Positions 48,092 through 63,000 are shown, counted from the first letter of the stretch. The stretch is 64,000 nt of DNA from Rhynochetos jubatus (GCA_027574665.1 CM050654.1:13014142-13078141), one strand, 5' to 3'. A program made the numbers and translations. Notes: generated by a model from the letters alone, not told the origin.

Positions 48092-51000
48092 CTGGGCACA
48101 AACGCAGACAAGGCAACGGTTAGTACTACGGGTACTGAGAATGGCACTGAGCATTCCTCATATACATCTCTAGGTGACGCCGTGAGCAGGAGATGTATGT
48201 TCCGCTACGAGCATGCCAGGCAGCAGGGGTAGGTTACTTATTTTAAATTAACATGCTGGGGAAGTACACACTTTATGGAGCATTTAAATCACCGTGACCA
48301 CAACAAGCACTATTTGTTTTTTTTAAATCGGGCAGCAAACACACTTCACAATAAGAGTAAAAGCACTTGCTAACACAGTTCTAGAGCACAGACAGTACGA
48401 TGAGTACAGAACGCGGGGAGTACAGCAACAGGGACAGAAACTGGCTGCAGCTTCTGCGCGTATGAACAAGTCTCATTCTGAGAGCAATGGCTTTCATTAG
48501 AACGTGAGAGAGATTAGTTTAAAACATTCTGAAGTAATAAGCAAATCATTTTAAAGACCAATCAGTTGAGTGTCTGCTCAACTCAGAGACCATTTCATTT
48601 AGGAATTAAATTGTGCGGGAATTCGACCAGCGAACGAGGTACACGTGTAGCAGGTATGGCTGTGCGGATGTTCTGTCACCCCAATTCACATTATGTTAGA
48701 AGAACAATGACTGCAGTCAGAAAGCATGGCATACACTTCAAATACAAATTTAATATTTTACAGATGTCAGTATAATGAAGAACTGGGGAGCTATTAAATG
48801 TTTGTCTTCCCTGCAGTTTAAGGCAGCTCCTGCCTAAGCGCTGCCCTTACTTAAAGCAGCTCTTCGCCTACACAGATCTTGGAAGCCGGGACACTGCTTA
48901 CACTTGCTATCTGTACATTTTGCAGGCTGCTGTGTGGTACTCTAGCACTTTCCAACAAATCCTCCTTTACACTAAGAAGAATTTCTTCTGAAGGCGGGTG
49001 AATCTCCAGTGCTGCCGCAACAGTAACCTGAGGCAATGACCACTACCGATAGCCTCCTGCCTCACGGAAGCCAAGAATGCCTGTGGTGTAGGCGAGTTTG
49101 GTGGAGAAATGTGAGTACATTTTGCAGCAAACTGCCCACATTTAAGCACTGACTGCAGTGAATGCATACCCTAAATGGAATTTCCTCTTCCACTGAGTTC
49201 CGAGCGTGAATATTCTTTAGAGTTGTACTTATACTAAGACTGTATTTAAATTTCTCTTTTAAACTGCATATGCAGGTTTTCCCAGAAAAATTAAATGGAT
49301 GGCAAATTTAGACTTAGTTTTCATATCTTACATACGTGGAAATTGGCTTGACCCGTATGTACAGTTTTAATGCTAAAAACTGTCATTAGAAGTCGGCAGT
49401 AATTTACTTGCATCTTGGACTGGGTCAGACAATTGGTAAGCACAAGCTTTGATCTCAGAATGAACTAGGACACAATCAAACATATGTTGATGGTTTTCTT
49501 CCTACCCATTAAAACATGCGCTGATTGAATGCATAATCCTTAATTCTTCTGCAAGGCGTCAGAATTATCCGGTGCCACTTGCATGTTTAGGAAATTCAAG
49601 TTACCACTGCACTCAAGCATTAAAAAAGACTAGCTGTTGACAGTACATGCAAAATGAACAGTAGAAGGGACCACTGTGATGTTTAGAATACATTTTTATA
49701 TTAAAGATAGATAAATAGTATCTTTTTATTTTTTGTTTAATAGGTACTCACACAGCTCACTGTCTGTTCTTGGAAGGACAGAAGCATCAGTGATGCCTAT
49801 CATCAGCTTTTAAGTCTATTGCTTCCATCTGTTGTAAAATTACCTGTTGGGTCCCACTGAAGATTGTCAAAGCGTATTATTTACTTACCATTTTCATCTA
49901 CTGCTAGGACACATGCCCCTTTGGCTAGCAGCTCTTCAACCACCATCTTTAAGCCGTTTCGTGCAGCAATATGGAGAGGTCTACAGAGACATGACAACTA
50001 AGTCCAAGTTCAGTTTAAAACAGACTTTCTAAAACAAGTTAGGTAACACTTAAAGCACACCCAGCATCAGAAGGGGAATGTTCTCCCTTCCATTTATACC
50101 GTAGACATTACATTATTGTATTGCCTTTTTAGCCTTCAGTACTCGATTGCTAGTTGCTGTTACTGCAGAGCAGCTGGAAATTAAAAATAACCCCTGGTTT
50201 GCTCCCTTCCTGGGCCAACGCTCCTGTGTGGGGACCACTAGTGGGACAGGAAAACAGTTTCACATGGGAAGGGGGAGGAAAGGGCTCTGATGGAATGAAT
50301 TCTTCTGCAAGCACTAGATGATCTGCCACGTGAACTCATGCTTGAATCTTCTCCTGTGGGATTCCCCCATACCAGTCAAACCGTTGCAGCTGGAGTAAGA
50401 ACATCAATCGTTCTAACACTGCTGATAGTGTTTGGTGTGGATGGGAGCTGCACATAAAATATCACCTAAAAAAACCTCTTCAAATTCAATGTCCTACTTT
50501 AAGTCTAAATAAATTATTTAGATTTAAGGTGAAGTTCAGTGGAAATGCCAGGTGTATACTTACACATTCACATAATTAATAGACATTTTGATATAGTCTT
50601 CAAATAAATGACCTTATATAATTTTTCCTCCAGACCATGTATAGAACTGGCATCAAAAGAACCAAAATTAAAAGTGAAAATGCAATACAAATACGGTCTT
50701 TTCAGGGGTAAGCACTCAAAAAAAATTCAGAAATTAACTTTTTGTTCTACAAAAAGTCTGAGATGTGAATTTGAAATGCTGAATTGGAATCTTCTGGTAA
50801 GTCAAGTGAACTTTAGAGGATCAGGCTATACTTACGTCTGCAATGCATTATTTTTTGCATTAATAAGGCTCTGTTCTTGTATCCTGTCAAGTATTAACAA
50901 GGCACATTTTTCATGACCCTGTAGTTGGGAAAAAGGACAAACAGTGTTAATTTGCTGAGGAGTCTGGAATTCAGGCAAAAGCAATGCTACCTGTAAAAGT

Positions 51001-54000
51001 GAAATTTAATAACTCAATCTGAAACACAAAACATGCTACTCATGTAGCAGTAGGTGACTTGTAGGAGCCTTAAAGTACCATCTACAAAGCACCACTGCTA
51101 GGATGCTTTCACATATTTAGAAATGTAGACATTCCCCTGTCTTTCAACCCTCCATTCATCACATATGAATTCACCTCCTCAGCTTTCAGGGAAGACTGCT
51201 CTTTCTCTTGAGAAAGCATTCGGTGGATTATTAATTAGAGCTGGAACACAGAAAGGGATGGTTCAATCTCAAAAACAAATGCCATACTTTCTGGGCCTTT
51301 AAAGGCCTTTTTGTATTATTGATAAGCTACTACCAAATCCCCTCAGTGTGAGAGCTCTAATAATGAAACTCTGGAAACAATACAGATCCAGCCTCATTGC
51401 TGATACTCCTCAGCACAGTGATTCGCAGATGCCGAGCCTCCAGCCCAGGCATGTGAGCAGCTGTCTGAAGGGCCTCGAGAATTCAGCAAGGCTCGCGTGT
51501 CTGCAGAAACCGGAGCGATACTGTCACACTGGAGTCCAGTCTGTGGATGGGAGCAAAAGAAAGGGCCCAGGAGAGGGAATGCCGTGGGCATCGTTTCTTG
51601 CAGGAACAACAGTAGTAATTGGAATTAAGAGGAAGAAAGGGTGGGAAAAGACACCACCACCAATGTAATCAATGCCTCTGGGTTTACTGCTACAGAGGAT
51701 AAGGGAAAATTTTGGGTTCCTTCCACAGAAGTTGGAGAATAAGAAAAAAAAGACCAACACCTTTTTTTTCTTTGCCACTGTTACGCTGTTTTACAGTGCG
51801 ATTATTTGGTAAGATCTCAAAGGATTTTCCATTATTTCTCTTAGTTTCCCTTCCTTATGTTGCTGCTGTCATAAGAGGCATGCGTATTTCTCAGTTTACT
51901 AAACCTTGAAACAGACATGAGAAAAAGCTTGGAACAATGCTCCCTTCCTCACCACAACTGTGAAATGAAATGACATTTCCACAGCAGAAGAAGTTTTAGG
52001 AGCATAAGCACACACATACTGCACAGAGAACAAAAGCATACAGAGGGCTTCAACTTACTTTACTGCTAGCCAAGTGCAAAGATGTATTCGAGTCTTTATC
52101 TTTTAACGTCAGGTCAGCCTTGGCAATGTTCACCAAGAAGTCTGAATAGAAACAATTGAACAAACCCAAGGGGCAGATGAACATGTGAAAACAAAGGAAA
52201 AATATTACTGTTTCAATATACGTGTGCCTGTCAGTTAAGCCTTTATGCAACGTAAGCTTTATGAACATGACGTGAAAATACTGAGTGAGAACAGACTAAT
52301 CTCGTGTAGTTAATCAGCAAGCAAAGGCAGAGCCAACAGCTCATTCACTGTGCCCCAAACTGTCAAACATATAGTCATCTTAATTTATTTCTCTACTTCC
52401 TCATTTGCAGGTGAGCAAGTTCTGCCTGAATCACCTTCTCCTGGGAACAAGTGATGATCCAGCTTTCAGAGAACTAGGGTGCAGTCTGTGCTGTTGAAAC
52501 TAGAGAAAAGGGAATTCTGTTAAGCCAACATAACCCTAATCTGTACGACTACAGTATACAGTCCAGCCTGGAAAACCAGCTGCTGATAGCTGCCATTATA
52601 AGGACAGGACTTCCTACAATAGAGCAGAAAAAAAAAGTTTCACACATGCAGTTTTACTGCTCCTTAAACAGGAGAACAGAATTGCTTCTCCCCTCATGCT
52701 CCTTACGCTGTGCTCTTAGGAGGGAACAGGGCTTAAGTTCATTACTGCAAATATTCACCAAGACTGCTGAGAATGAATGAATGAATGAATGAATGAATGA
52801 ATGAATGAATGAATGAATGAATGAAGAAAAAGAACTGCTTTTACAGATGTAAAGGCAGCTTCTTACAGACATCCCCACAGCTTCCACACTATCTTTCTTC
52901 CTTACTTTTCACAGGAAAAAATTTACTCCCTGTTTGGGATAGTAACTGCAGTAGCACTCACCCTTCAAGACAGACAGAGGCGAGGATGTACTTACCTACA
53001 GCACCTACGTGACCGTTTTGAGCTGCCATCATGAGAGGTGTTTTCCCTGCGTGATCCACAGCATTCACTTGTGCGCTGTGACTCAGGAGGAGCTGGAGGC
53101 ACTCCACGTGATCTGCAAAGGCTGCTGCGTGAAGGGGCGTTCTGTGGGGAAAGGGACATGACCAAGGCTGTTGCTGAAGAATGACAACGTGCCTGTTCAC
53201 CTCGACATGCAAAGAACCTCAAAGTACAAGATATTTTTCTTCTTTTTTTTTTCCTATGAAACTTTATCACCAGAGGAACGCTATAGGAGCAGCATCTGAA
53301 ATAAGTTAAACAGTATTTACAGTCTCTGTGCTGGTGCAATAGAAACTTCTAAAAAAGGGAAGCATATGGTGGATGTGACACTGTGGAGAATCTCATATTA
53401 GCAGCATCTTTATTTTAATGGAGCAGTACATTCCCTCATTCTTATTCATCTGATTTTATTTTTTTCAACACGCCTGAGACAGGAAGAACTATCAGAAAAG
53501 ACCAGATCCGTTATTTAAACACGTAAAGTATTCTGAGTTATAGCCAAAAGTACTGCAGCCATGAGCTACAGCAGCAGTATTACTCTAAAAGGCAGAAGGA
53601 ATTTTATCCACTTTGAAGGTTATCAGTTTCCATAAGACTGTGACACTAGAATTCGTTTGCCGTCTCCCTGTGGCATTATGGGTGTGAGGTGTGACCAACA
53701 GAGATGAAAGACGGTTCATACACAGCCCAGGTCATAGTGTTACTTCAGGTTTTGCTCATCAGTAGCGGTGAGGTGGTCTTACCCTTACAGCTAAGTAAGT
53801 AATCACCACTACTGAAGGTCTTACCTTCTAAACTTTAATTAACAGAAACAATGAGTATGCAATTTTTAGAATTTCATCCATTTTAATTGAAAATATATAC
53901 ACAAGGGTTTGGCTGAATGTGTATCTCTTTCTGTATCAGTATTATTTTGCTGCAGAGATGTTTTGAGCTGTGCCCTGCGAACGCTAACGTAACATTACAG

Positions 54001-57000
54001 CTTTCAATGAAACACTTTTCTGTGTGTATACAGTATCGCTCCATTAGGCAAAGATAAACGTGTTTAAATATTTAGCAAAGAAAACTGGTTCACAGAAACA
54101 GCCCACAGTCATGGCTGCCCTAAACAAACAAAATACTGTTCCTTTTGTACTTCTTTTCATGTGTACTACGGAAATCGCACACTTCAGAGTATTCTTGCTT
54201 CAAGTGAGCCACCATTTAACTGCTGCAGTGTAAATTGCTGTCCGGAAGAGTCAGCAGGACAAGCTCAACCGTACCAGGGTAAGGATTTGGTCCAGAGGTT
54301 CAGAAAGAATGATGAAAAATACTAGATGGATTCCTGAAGACGAAATGCAATTTGTTTCAGAAACTATTACCTTCCTTTGTCATCTTTGCAGTTGACAATG
54401 CTGGCATCGATGGCTCCGATGAGCAGTGATGCACAGTTTTCATGATCATTGATTCTGCCAAAGACAAGACATTTTCAAAATGGTAAAACGTCTACATCTT
54501 TCCCAATCCTCCAATACTTCCCAATATTCCTCTACTTCACTTCCCGTTAATAATTATTGGTTATTTATAAGTTACCCTAACATACCCCTGCCGTAATGCT
54601 GTCACATTTCTGATGATTCGTCATCTCTCCATTTAACCACACTGTATCTGCTCCTCGGAGCTGCAGGCTCTAAAGCAACGCTGATCCTGCAGTTCACTAT
54701 GCGCAAAGGTAAGTGCAAGTGCCACACAAACCTAGGACTGAAAATGTATTACCTTAAACCTTTCAGTCTGAGTGTGGAACACACCTGGATCTGGAACGCG
54801 CACGACCTACATACAGAAAGCTTCATTCTGATGGTTTCGGCGCTGAAGCCCACATCTCTTCCAACTCACACATCGAATGCTTCTCCTTGATGGGTGTACT
54901 CAGTACTCTCCCTGGTTACTGTAAATTTGCCTCGTTTCATTAGGAAAACAAACACCGTTTAGTAACGGTGTTGGGTGTATAGCACAGCTGACACACTCAG
55001 GCTGGATTAGCAGCTCTTGCAATTTTCGATTCACACGCATTTTTCAGTTGCGCACACTTTTAACGAATTTCAGAACTACATGCTAGTTTAAAAGAATGTA
55101 TATATTGAACAAAAATTTCAAAGCCATCACTAGAAATTCAGATTTCAAATACAGTGTTTCAGCCACAAATGATTTTATTTTAAGCAGAGCAAAACCAGTG
55201 CTTTACGTGCACTTTTATTTCTCTAATATATTGGGGTTTTTATAATTTCGAAGTTTGATACATGACAAATGACCTTTCTACTTCTCAGTGACGTGGACTG
55301 TAAAGGGAAGCCTACGCAACAGTAACTCCTCCCATCACTGCCAGAACACATGCATTCTTCTAACAGAACTCACAACAGCACACGGTCATTCTCACTGTTG
55401 GCTCAGGAAGGCTTCCTCCTGTTTTTGAAGTGCTGAATCCTTCTCTTCTTATGGCCTACCTGTCTCAATAAGCACGTTAGGACCCTCAAACTAAAGTAAC
55501 CTTGCCTTTAAAAAGAAATGCATTTGCAATTGTGAGAAGTTACGATTTTGTTCCACTAGAATCTTTCCCATACGAAAACATCCTGCTTTCTTTGCGTAAG
55601 GAGGGTGTATTAAATACAGGCATGGAAGATGAATAACCCATCATAGCCACCACCTTTTGTGGCTCATAGGTAATATAAGAACTTCAGATACAGAGTCTGC
55701 CTCTGTAACCAACCAATGCCTTCGGCTAGGACCTGGGCAAGAAGGACCACACCTGCCAGGCAGAGATTAGCCCAGAGGGAAAACAGACCATGAATGTCAG
55801 TCTGGAAAACACGCAGCTGAGGATGTCCCACACAGAACACCATTGTGACACAGACTGGTGTTTCACATCCTGCCTTCATTAACGCTTTGTTCCTACGCTA
55901 AAAAATTCACTTGGATTCTGACACATTTCTTCACTTTCAGCCACTGGGTTTCAAAGGACCCTCAAAAGCTCATGCTTACACGGACCAAGGCACTACAGCC
56001 CAGGTCATGGCCTAAGAACAGCAGAGCTGTGCAGTTCCAGCCTGCCTGAAGAAAAGGCACAGGCCTGTAGTTGTCAGCAAGGGAGAAGAAACCACAACGG
56101 GAGCACAAATGCAGCTATTTAATCGCAAGTCAGAATTCCATCAAATAGCCTAAATGTGTGAAATTTATGCAAAAATACTCATTATTCTGCTGCTTTCTCA
56201 TCAGAAGTATAAGCACAATTTTATGATCAGCCTTTAAATTATTTGTTCATGCAAATAACCTAAAGAAACCCCAGAAAGCTTTCTTCTCATACTGCTACTT
56301 TTCCCAGACACATCCTAAAGCAGTTGTTACTGGAGAGTTCTACTTACACGGCACAGTGCAATGGAGAGAAGCTATTACCGTAGAACGTGCGGAAAGATTT
56401 TTGTTCCAAGAGTACCTCTATGCAGTTTTCATGACCTACAAGAGAGCAGACATTTCAGTGTTGCGCAAAGCAAGCAGTTCATCTAATTTATATTAGGCTA
56501 ATACAGATTAGAATGTAACACTACGTTCAGAGCTGAACACAATGTGTACCCAAGCTCTGATGAGATAAAACCACAGACAGATTTCTTTTTGCAGCAGTAG
56601 CAAGAAAGATCCAGGCTAATATTAGCACTTAAGAAAAAAGTGAAAGGTAAACAGTCTCTTTTTTATGTGATGTTCTGTATGTTGCCTTACACATCCCCAG
56701 AGATGGTCTTAAATGATGGCATTAGGAAGCTTTATCCTTATATTCAGCTACAAGTTCAGATTATCCAGGTTGGAACAATCAGTTTGGTTCAGAATATTCA
56801 TCTATTCACACGGTCCCTTGCATCAATAAATAGGAAGGTGACACCTCAGAGGAGCATTCCTGGCCCCACAGAAATCAATGAGGATTTCGTCACCGATGTC
56901 ACTACAACCAGAACTTCACCCTGGCCTCCTGTGACTGGAGCTGCAAAGTCACAGGGAAGTGTTGCTGGAATTCCCCTTCGCTGAAGGGTGACCACAGCAA

Positions 57001-60000
57001 ATGCTAACTACAGACACCAACTAGCGGGGAGATATTCTGTCTCTGCTAACTACAGACACCAACTAGCGGGGAGATATTCTGTCTCTGCTAACTACAGACA
57101 CCAACTAGCGGGGAGATATTCTGTCTCTGCTAACTACAGACACCAACTAGCGGGGAGATATTCTGTCTCTGCTAACTACAGACAGCAACTAGCGGGGAGA
57201 TATTCTGTCTCTGCTAACTACAGACACCAACTAGCGGGGAGATATTCTGTCTCTGCTAACTACAGACACCAACTAGCGGGGAGATATTCTGTCTCTGCTA
57301 ACTACAGACACCAACTAGCGGGGAGATATTCTGTCTCTTCATTTCAAGCTTCTCAAAGTGTTAGGCTGCTTTGTTATCACATTTCCCTAAAAGTGAGGCC
57401 ACATTTGAACTTGGCAGAGTCCCCAGGGAGAAACCTACCGTTGTAAGAAGCCCAGTGCAGCGGCGTATAACCCTGATTATCTTTCAAACTGCAGTCTTCC
57501 TCTGAAAGTGCTATCTGCAGTAATTCGCTCAGCCAAGTGGCGTGACCCCGCGCTGCTGCGAAGTGCAGAGGTGTTCTGCCTCTGGCGTCCTTACATAAAA
57601 TGGTAACTTCCTTCTCTAACAGCATCTGAACACACTCCTCGTGCCCAGTCATAATCTGGTAACAAAGAAATTAGGAAAGAGGTTGACACAACACAGACTC
57701 TTGCCCAGTATGACTTATGCCTGTGAACCTGAAGCAGCCTGGATGGGATTCAGAAGGCAGAGACGAAAGCTCCTTGGCTCCCGTGAGTGCCTATGATAAC
57801 TGATACACTGAGATGTATCTGGTGCGGTCGTTCACTGATTCCTAGTCCGCAGAAAAGGCTCCAGTAAGTGAGCCACAAAAGCAAGGAGGAGTTTACGACT
57901 AGGGAAACAGGTGAACAAGAGGTGAGGTTCAGCAAACCTCACTCTGGCTCCTCAAAACCACATATGAATGTGAGAGAAGAACTGAGGGAAAAAAAAGGAT
58001 CATGTATATCATTGGAATATGAAAAGGTGTTTTAAGAGCTGCCCAGCTGCTGCGTGACCTCTGTATCATACACAGGGCAGCTATGGCATCTTGGTCACGC
58101 TCATGTATTGCTATCAATACGTGACAGACGTCTTATGCCACAGCTTTCAGCACAGATCTGTACTGCACTCCGAAGCTGAACTGCAGGCTGTAGTTACCAA
58201 AGTTCTGTATAAATACCACCTTTTGCATCAGCTTCGCATTGGGTAAGAACCCGACTCTTAGAAAAGATTCAAAATTTAAGATCAAACTCCAGATCAAAGC
58301 TTAAGGCTTACTTATTTACACCATCCTCTCCAAGAAAATGAAAATAACTTTTTAAAAAAGAAATTACTTTCAGAATTGATAAGGTGCTCGGTTCTAAAAA
58401 TAATGATTGCTATACTGGTGTCTAGAGCCAAGAAAAATAGGTCTAATCGCTATTTTATCTAACTAATTGATACGAATGTGAAACAAAGTCAAAGGCAGAG
58501 CATTACTGAGAGCAGATCTGTCCTGCTTTTTCCCTCACTGACTGTGCTTGGTCAGGTTTCCATTCATTTACAGCATTCTCTGTATCTATATTCCAGCCAT
58601 TCAATACCCCCCTATTTATAAGTGAGTTTTAGTCACAGTAAAACAAATAATTAAGAATCATAAAACTTAAGTCACCCCTCGGTGTAGAGCTGTGCATCCC
58701 AGGAGATCAGCTGCATCTACAGATGCTTCTTTTTCAAGTAATAAAGAAACAGCATCAATGTGCCCATATGCCACTGCGAGCATTAGTGGGGTTCTAGAAA
58801 AAACAAAACACACCCAGTCATAGCTATAAAATGACACACTACTTGCCACTGTATGTATGTAATTTCACCGTATGAAATTAAGATGTTTAACAACCAACTG
58901 CCGTGACTGAAATAGAAACAAACTCATTTGTAAGCAGTTTACAGAGCAACATCACTCACGATGATCTGTTCGCTTAATAACCTACAATTCTTGTCCCCTC
59001 CAGCACCACACGAGCTTTGCAATACCCAAGTGTTGGGGATGAATGTCCCTGCTAGTTACCAAGATGACAACAACCCAAAGCATTTCTTTTGCAAATGCTG
59101 TGCAATTGCTTAAAGGGGATGAAGGGACATGAGGAAATTATTCAAGCCAAAATTTTGACTAATATTTCCCCCATTTTTTCTGAAAGGGATCTACTCTCCC
59201 TCTATTTTAGATAAGACTGATACCATTAAAATTCTGTGTACAGTCAGACATGTTACAGACACCTCAAATGATTTTTTTAAACCATTCATATTTTCACTTT
59301 AAAAATATACGTGATTCTCCCTCTACAGCTGTCGTTTAACGAGAAGTAAAATCAGTGTGGGAACATCTCAGATTCATGTGACACCTCAAATAAACATTCT
59401 GTCTCCCTGCACCAGCCTAGTATATCAAATAAATCCTGAAATATCAAAGTTGTAGAAAGAAAAAGACTCTACAGAAGCATCTCAAGAGCTTGTTAGTTTT
59501 TATTGAATGTCAGCCTCAGCATCTATGAAGAATTGTTTGAAGTATGAAGCAAAGGCTAAGATTAATGAATAATCCTTTCCACATGGCTTAGATCAACTGA
59601 ATGTGTACTTGGTAATCTCTGCCAAATTCTATAAGGAGACGTGCAGGAAATACAGTATTTCCAATAAATGCTTTTTCGGTAAGAAACTGGAGATGCTATT
59701 TGAATCACAGAGCTGAAAGGAATCCATCACAAGCAAAACTTACTGTCCTTTTGCGTCTGTCACATCAGGGTTGTCTGCAACTTCCAGCAACAACCGTAAA
59801 CAAGGTGTATGGCCATTAATGACTATAAAGAGAAAAAGTAGGCTTAATGAAAATATGTTTAACTTCAGGTACTTTTCCACTGGATGCTTATGGATAAGAA
59901 ATTTCCTTATTAACATGGAAAATATTTCACAATATAAGGAATTAATATTCCCACAATTTTCATGTAACTTGTGCCAATAAAATGACGAGCTCTTTTTTCC

Positions 60001-63000
60001 CTGACCTCACTAAGACAAGGATTAGTTCTCTTACATACAAAACTCCCAAATGAGTAAAACAGAAATCGTGATTTTCACTACCGAGATATCTACGGAACCA
60101 GACAGCCTTTCCAAACCCCTCGGGGCGAGCGGGCAGACAAGGCCCTGAGCAATCAGGTTTGGAAGTAGGTTGGCAAGGCTCGTTCCTTTTGCATGCACTG
60201 TCCGAGCAAGCTCTGCAGGGCTGCGATGAAAAAGCAGCATCTGCAAAGCATGACCAATCATACACATGCCATATTCGTAACAGCACGTAACGCCAGAGAC
60301 TAAAATTCCTGTGGGGTTTTTCCAGCTTTTCTAGTTTGACATTATTGGAAGGCACAGCTACTTCTCAAAAACCGGATTTGCTTTTGAAAATGTGACCCGC
60401 TGCTGTTGGAAAGCAGCTCCGAGTTACTACATTGTGCAGGGCCTGACACTGGAAACCATCTGTGTGTCAGCTGGCTTAAAGACCCCAGCTTTAGACAACT
60501 GAGGGGATGAACAGAACAGTATTTTCTTCTTTGAAAAACACTAATTCCTGTACTCGGTAAATATAGATTGTGTTCTGGTTACAGCCAGTCATGCATTCAC
60601 GCTGCCTACACGCTGTGGGCTGAGGCAAAGCCCTTGGACACCACCTATGTCACATCATTCTGGCAGAGCGATGGGCGGACATCATCACATTTAAATCACT
60701 CGTCCAAAAATAATCTCAGTTGCTCTACCCACAAAACTAAGACTTTTTTCGTTATTTACCACTAGGTAATGCCTATACATAACATGTAAACAGTTCTGCG
60801 GGGCTGATGAGTCACTGGCTTAGGGGAAAAGAGAAATCTGGTCTTTCTCCCGGCAGGAGGAAGAGAAATCCTAACTTGTTCACACCAGTGTCTGGAAAGG
60901 ATTTTGGTAACAAGTTTTAGAAGACAGCAACTCTTAGGAGCTGACCCAGCGGGGAACATCAGTTTTGCCGGCAGAGCTCCAGCACTAACAGGAGGGGAAC
61001 GTTCACAGTGGATTCCCCAGTGCAGCCAGAGGAAGGACTGGGGGCAATAAAACCATACAGGGAACACATCATTTAGGCTAAGGACATTCCCCATATTACG
61101 AGGTCAGAGGAAGTCTATTCCCTGGGGCGGACAGTCAGAGAAAAGAAATAGTTCATTAAGTGATTTCTCCCCTCAAGTTACAAATCCCTTTTCCAAAGGG
61201 AGCTCTGCAGAATCCTGTAATCCAGCCATCACTTCAGGTCCCCTTGCTGTTATGCTCTGCCGTTGTGCTGGTGTCCCATTCGGAAGGAATGAAGACAAAC
61301 ACGTTTCAGGGGATGGGCGCACAGTTTTTTTCCAGTGCACAGGAAATACATGTGAGCATTCGCTTTCACGTATGCAAAGCGCACTGCCACTCAAGGGATT
61401 AATTCAGCAAGAATTCTCCTTGATTTCTCAAACATGCCAAATTACCTCTTCCACTCGCACTGCAAATAAAAAGCGCTGGAGACGGCAGCGGCACCAGGCA
61501 GCGTTTCCGATAGATGGCATCGCTCATGGCTAAACCACCCCTAAGCGCACCGGTATGAAACAGCGTGATAAAAACCAGCGGGTTGCAAGTGGCTCCTCAT
61601 CATAGTTGGAGACAGAAGCTTTATTCCAGAGCTAATTCCCACAGAATTCTGCATAGCTCTTGATCTAAACGTTGTCTTACTGGATATTCACCCAAAGTGC
61701 ACTTATCGCCCATTTTTAAGGCTCCAAATTCATGACAGTGATAAACTTCCTTTACTAAGAGTTCAACCTGTCTGTGCAGCATTTTCCCCTCTTAAGGTAC
61801 ATGTTTTCTTCAGTGTCTCATTTCTGTGGGTAGGGCTTTCTTGCTTCCTCCCTTCTCGCCCCCTCCCTTTTTAAATACACACCTACCTGATTTTCACTGC
61901 AGATTTAAAGAACATTTTGCTTGTAAGCCTGGGATATTTTTTTAACCTTTTGAGTATTAAAATTTAAATTTCTTAAGGGAAAAAAACCATCACAGACTAG
62001 AACAGTCTGGGTTTACATGGAAGGCACTCACACTACAGTGGTGGGGCAATTCAAAAAGAAACTAAATAGGGAGAAAAACCCTACAATCAGAACTTCTATG
62101 AAGGTAAGAAATGTGCCTATTAAAATAACACCTTCTATTCAACAGATCTACTCAACAAATCCGTATTTTAAGTCAGAGCTGCTAACAACAATAAGGCTTT
62201 GTTACCATTTACTTGTCCCAGTACTGCAGAACCCTTACAATTCAGCTGTGACAAGGAACCTGTGTCACTATGACCAACTTTCAATAAATGCAAAATCATT
62301 GCTACAGTGATGGTTCACCCAACACAGTCACACCTTGTCCACCGTCACACCCCGAGCTATGTTTGAAGTGACCACAGGAAAGCTCTTGACCAACACAGCT
62401 CGCAGTTTTGCGATGGCACTGATCTTAATTTGTGTTAATTAAACCAGCAGCTTTAACAGAGTGAGGAACAGCTGGATTTACTAGTTTGTGTTTTTATCAA
62501 AAACAGCTAAATCCCCCTCTCACTGAATTCTGGTCTCAAACTTCTGATACGTAAGCTCTGGTACCGCATCTCTGTATCATTGGTTTGTTGTGGGGAGTAA
62601 TGTACTCAGCTCTGATGCAAAATTTAAGGAGGCAGAAAGCATTTTTAGCATGCTGTGAAGATCTATTGTGCACATTTTGTTCAGTACTGCACACAAAACT
62701 GGTAACAGTCCACCTGATGTTATGCTTCCAGGTTGCACTTACATGATCCCACACAGAGAACAAACTGGTGTTACAGGATGTCTACACATTTTAATCTAAG
62801 CAACATTAGAAGAGAATCAGAAGGACAATTAATTCTGGCCTTGAATACAATGGTTATCCAATGAAGTACTAATTTTACTTGCCACTAGAGGTCCCTACTA
62901 TGCTGTACTGAGCCCCTGGATGAACAGCCAGAGGAGCAACATTCCCTCTGGCATCCCTGCGTATTTACCTTACAGGTACATATTAAATAATGACCTTTAA

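Larger units (their letters stand above)
48092..56347 (-). other. ANKRD44: ANKRD44 introns between the 7th-from-last and last coding exons
   Basis: Intronic apart from the listed exons. Introns: 54455-56347 (1893 bp), 48092-49888 (1797 bp), 53142-54370 (1229 bp), 50919-52058 (1140 bp), 49981-50835 (855 bp) and 52142-52995 (854 bp). Contents recognised: a GAAT microsatellite (52771-52826) and an unexplained open stretch on the minus strand (48851-49180). No CR1 copy seen. Confidence 0.6.

Noticed and set aside
52654-52887. Minus-strand open frame with repeated FIHS residues
   Set aside because: It is the translation of the GAAT microsatellite.
57003-57338. Direct-repeat array resembling a CRISPR array
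   Set aside because: The units are directly adjacent with no unique spacers, and the context is a vertebrate gene intron.
56988-57446. A 152-codon plus-strand open frame with a repeated 14-residue unit
   Set aside because: It is produced by the 42-bp minisatellite, whose unit length is a multiple of three. It lies antisense in an intron and overlaps an ANKRD44 exon; no start context or family supports it.
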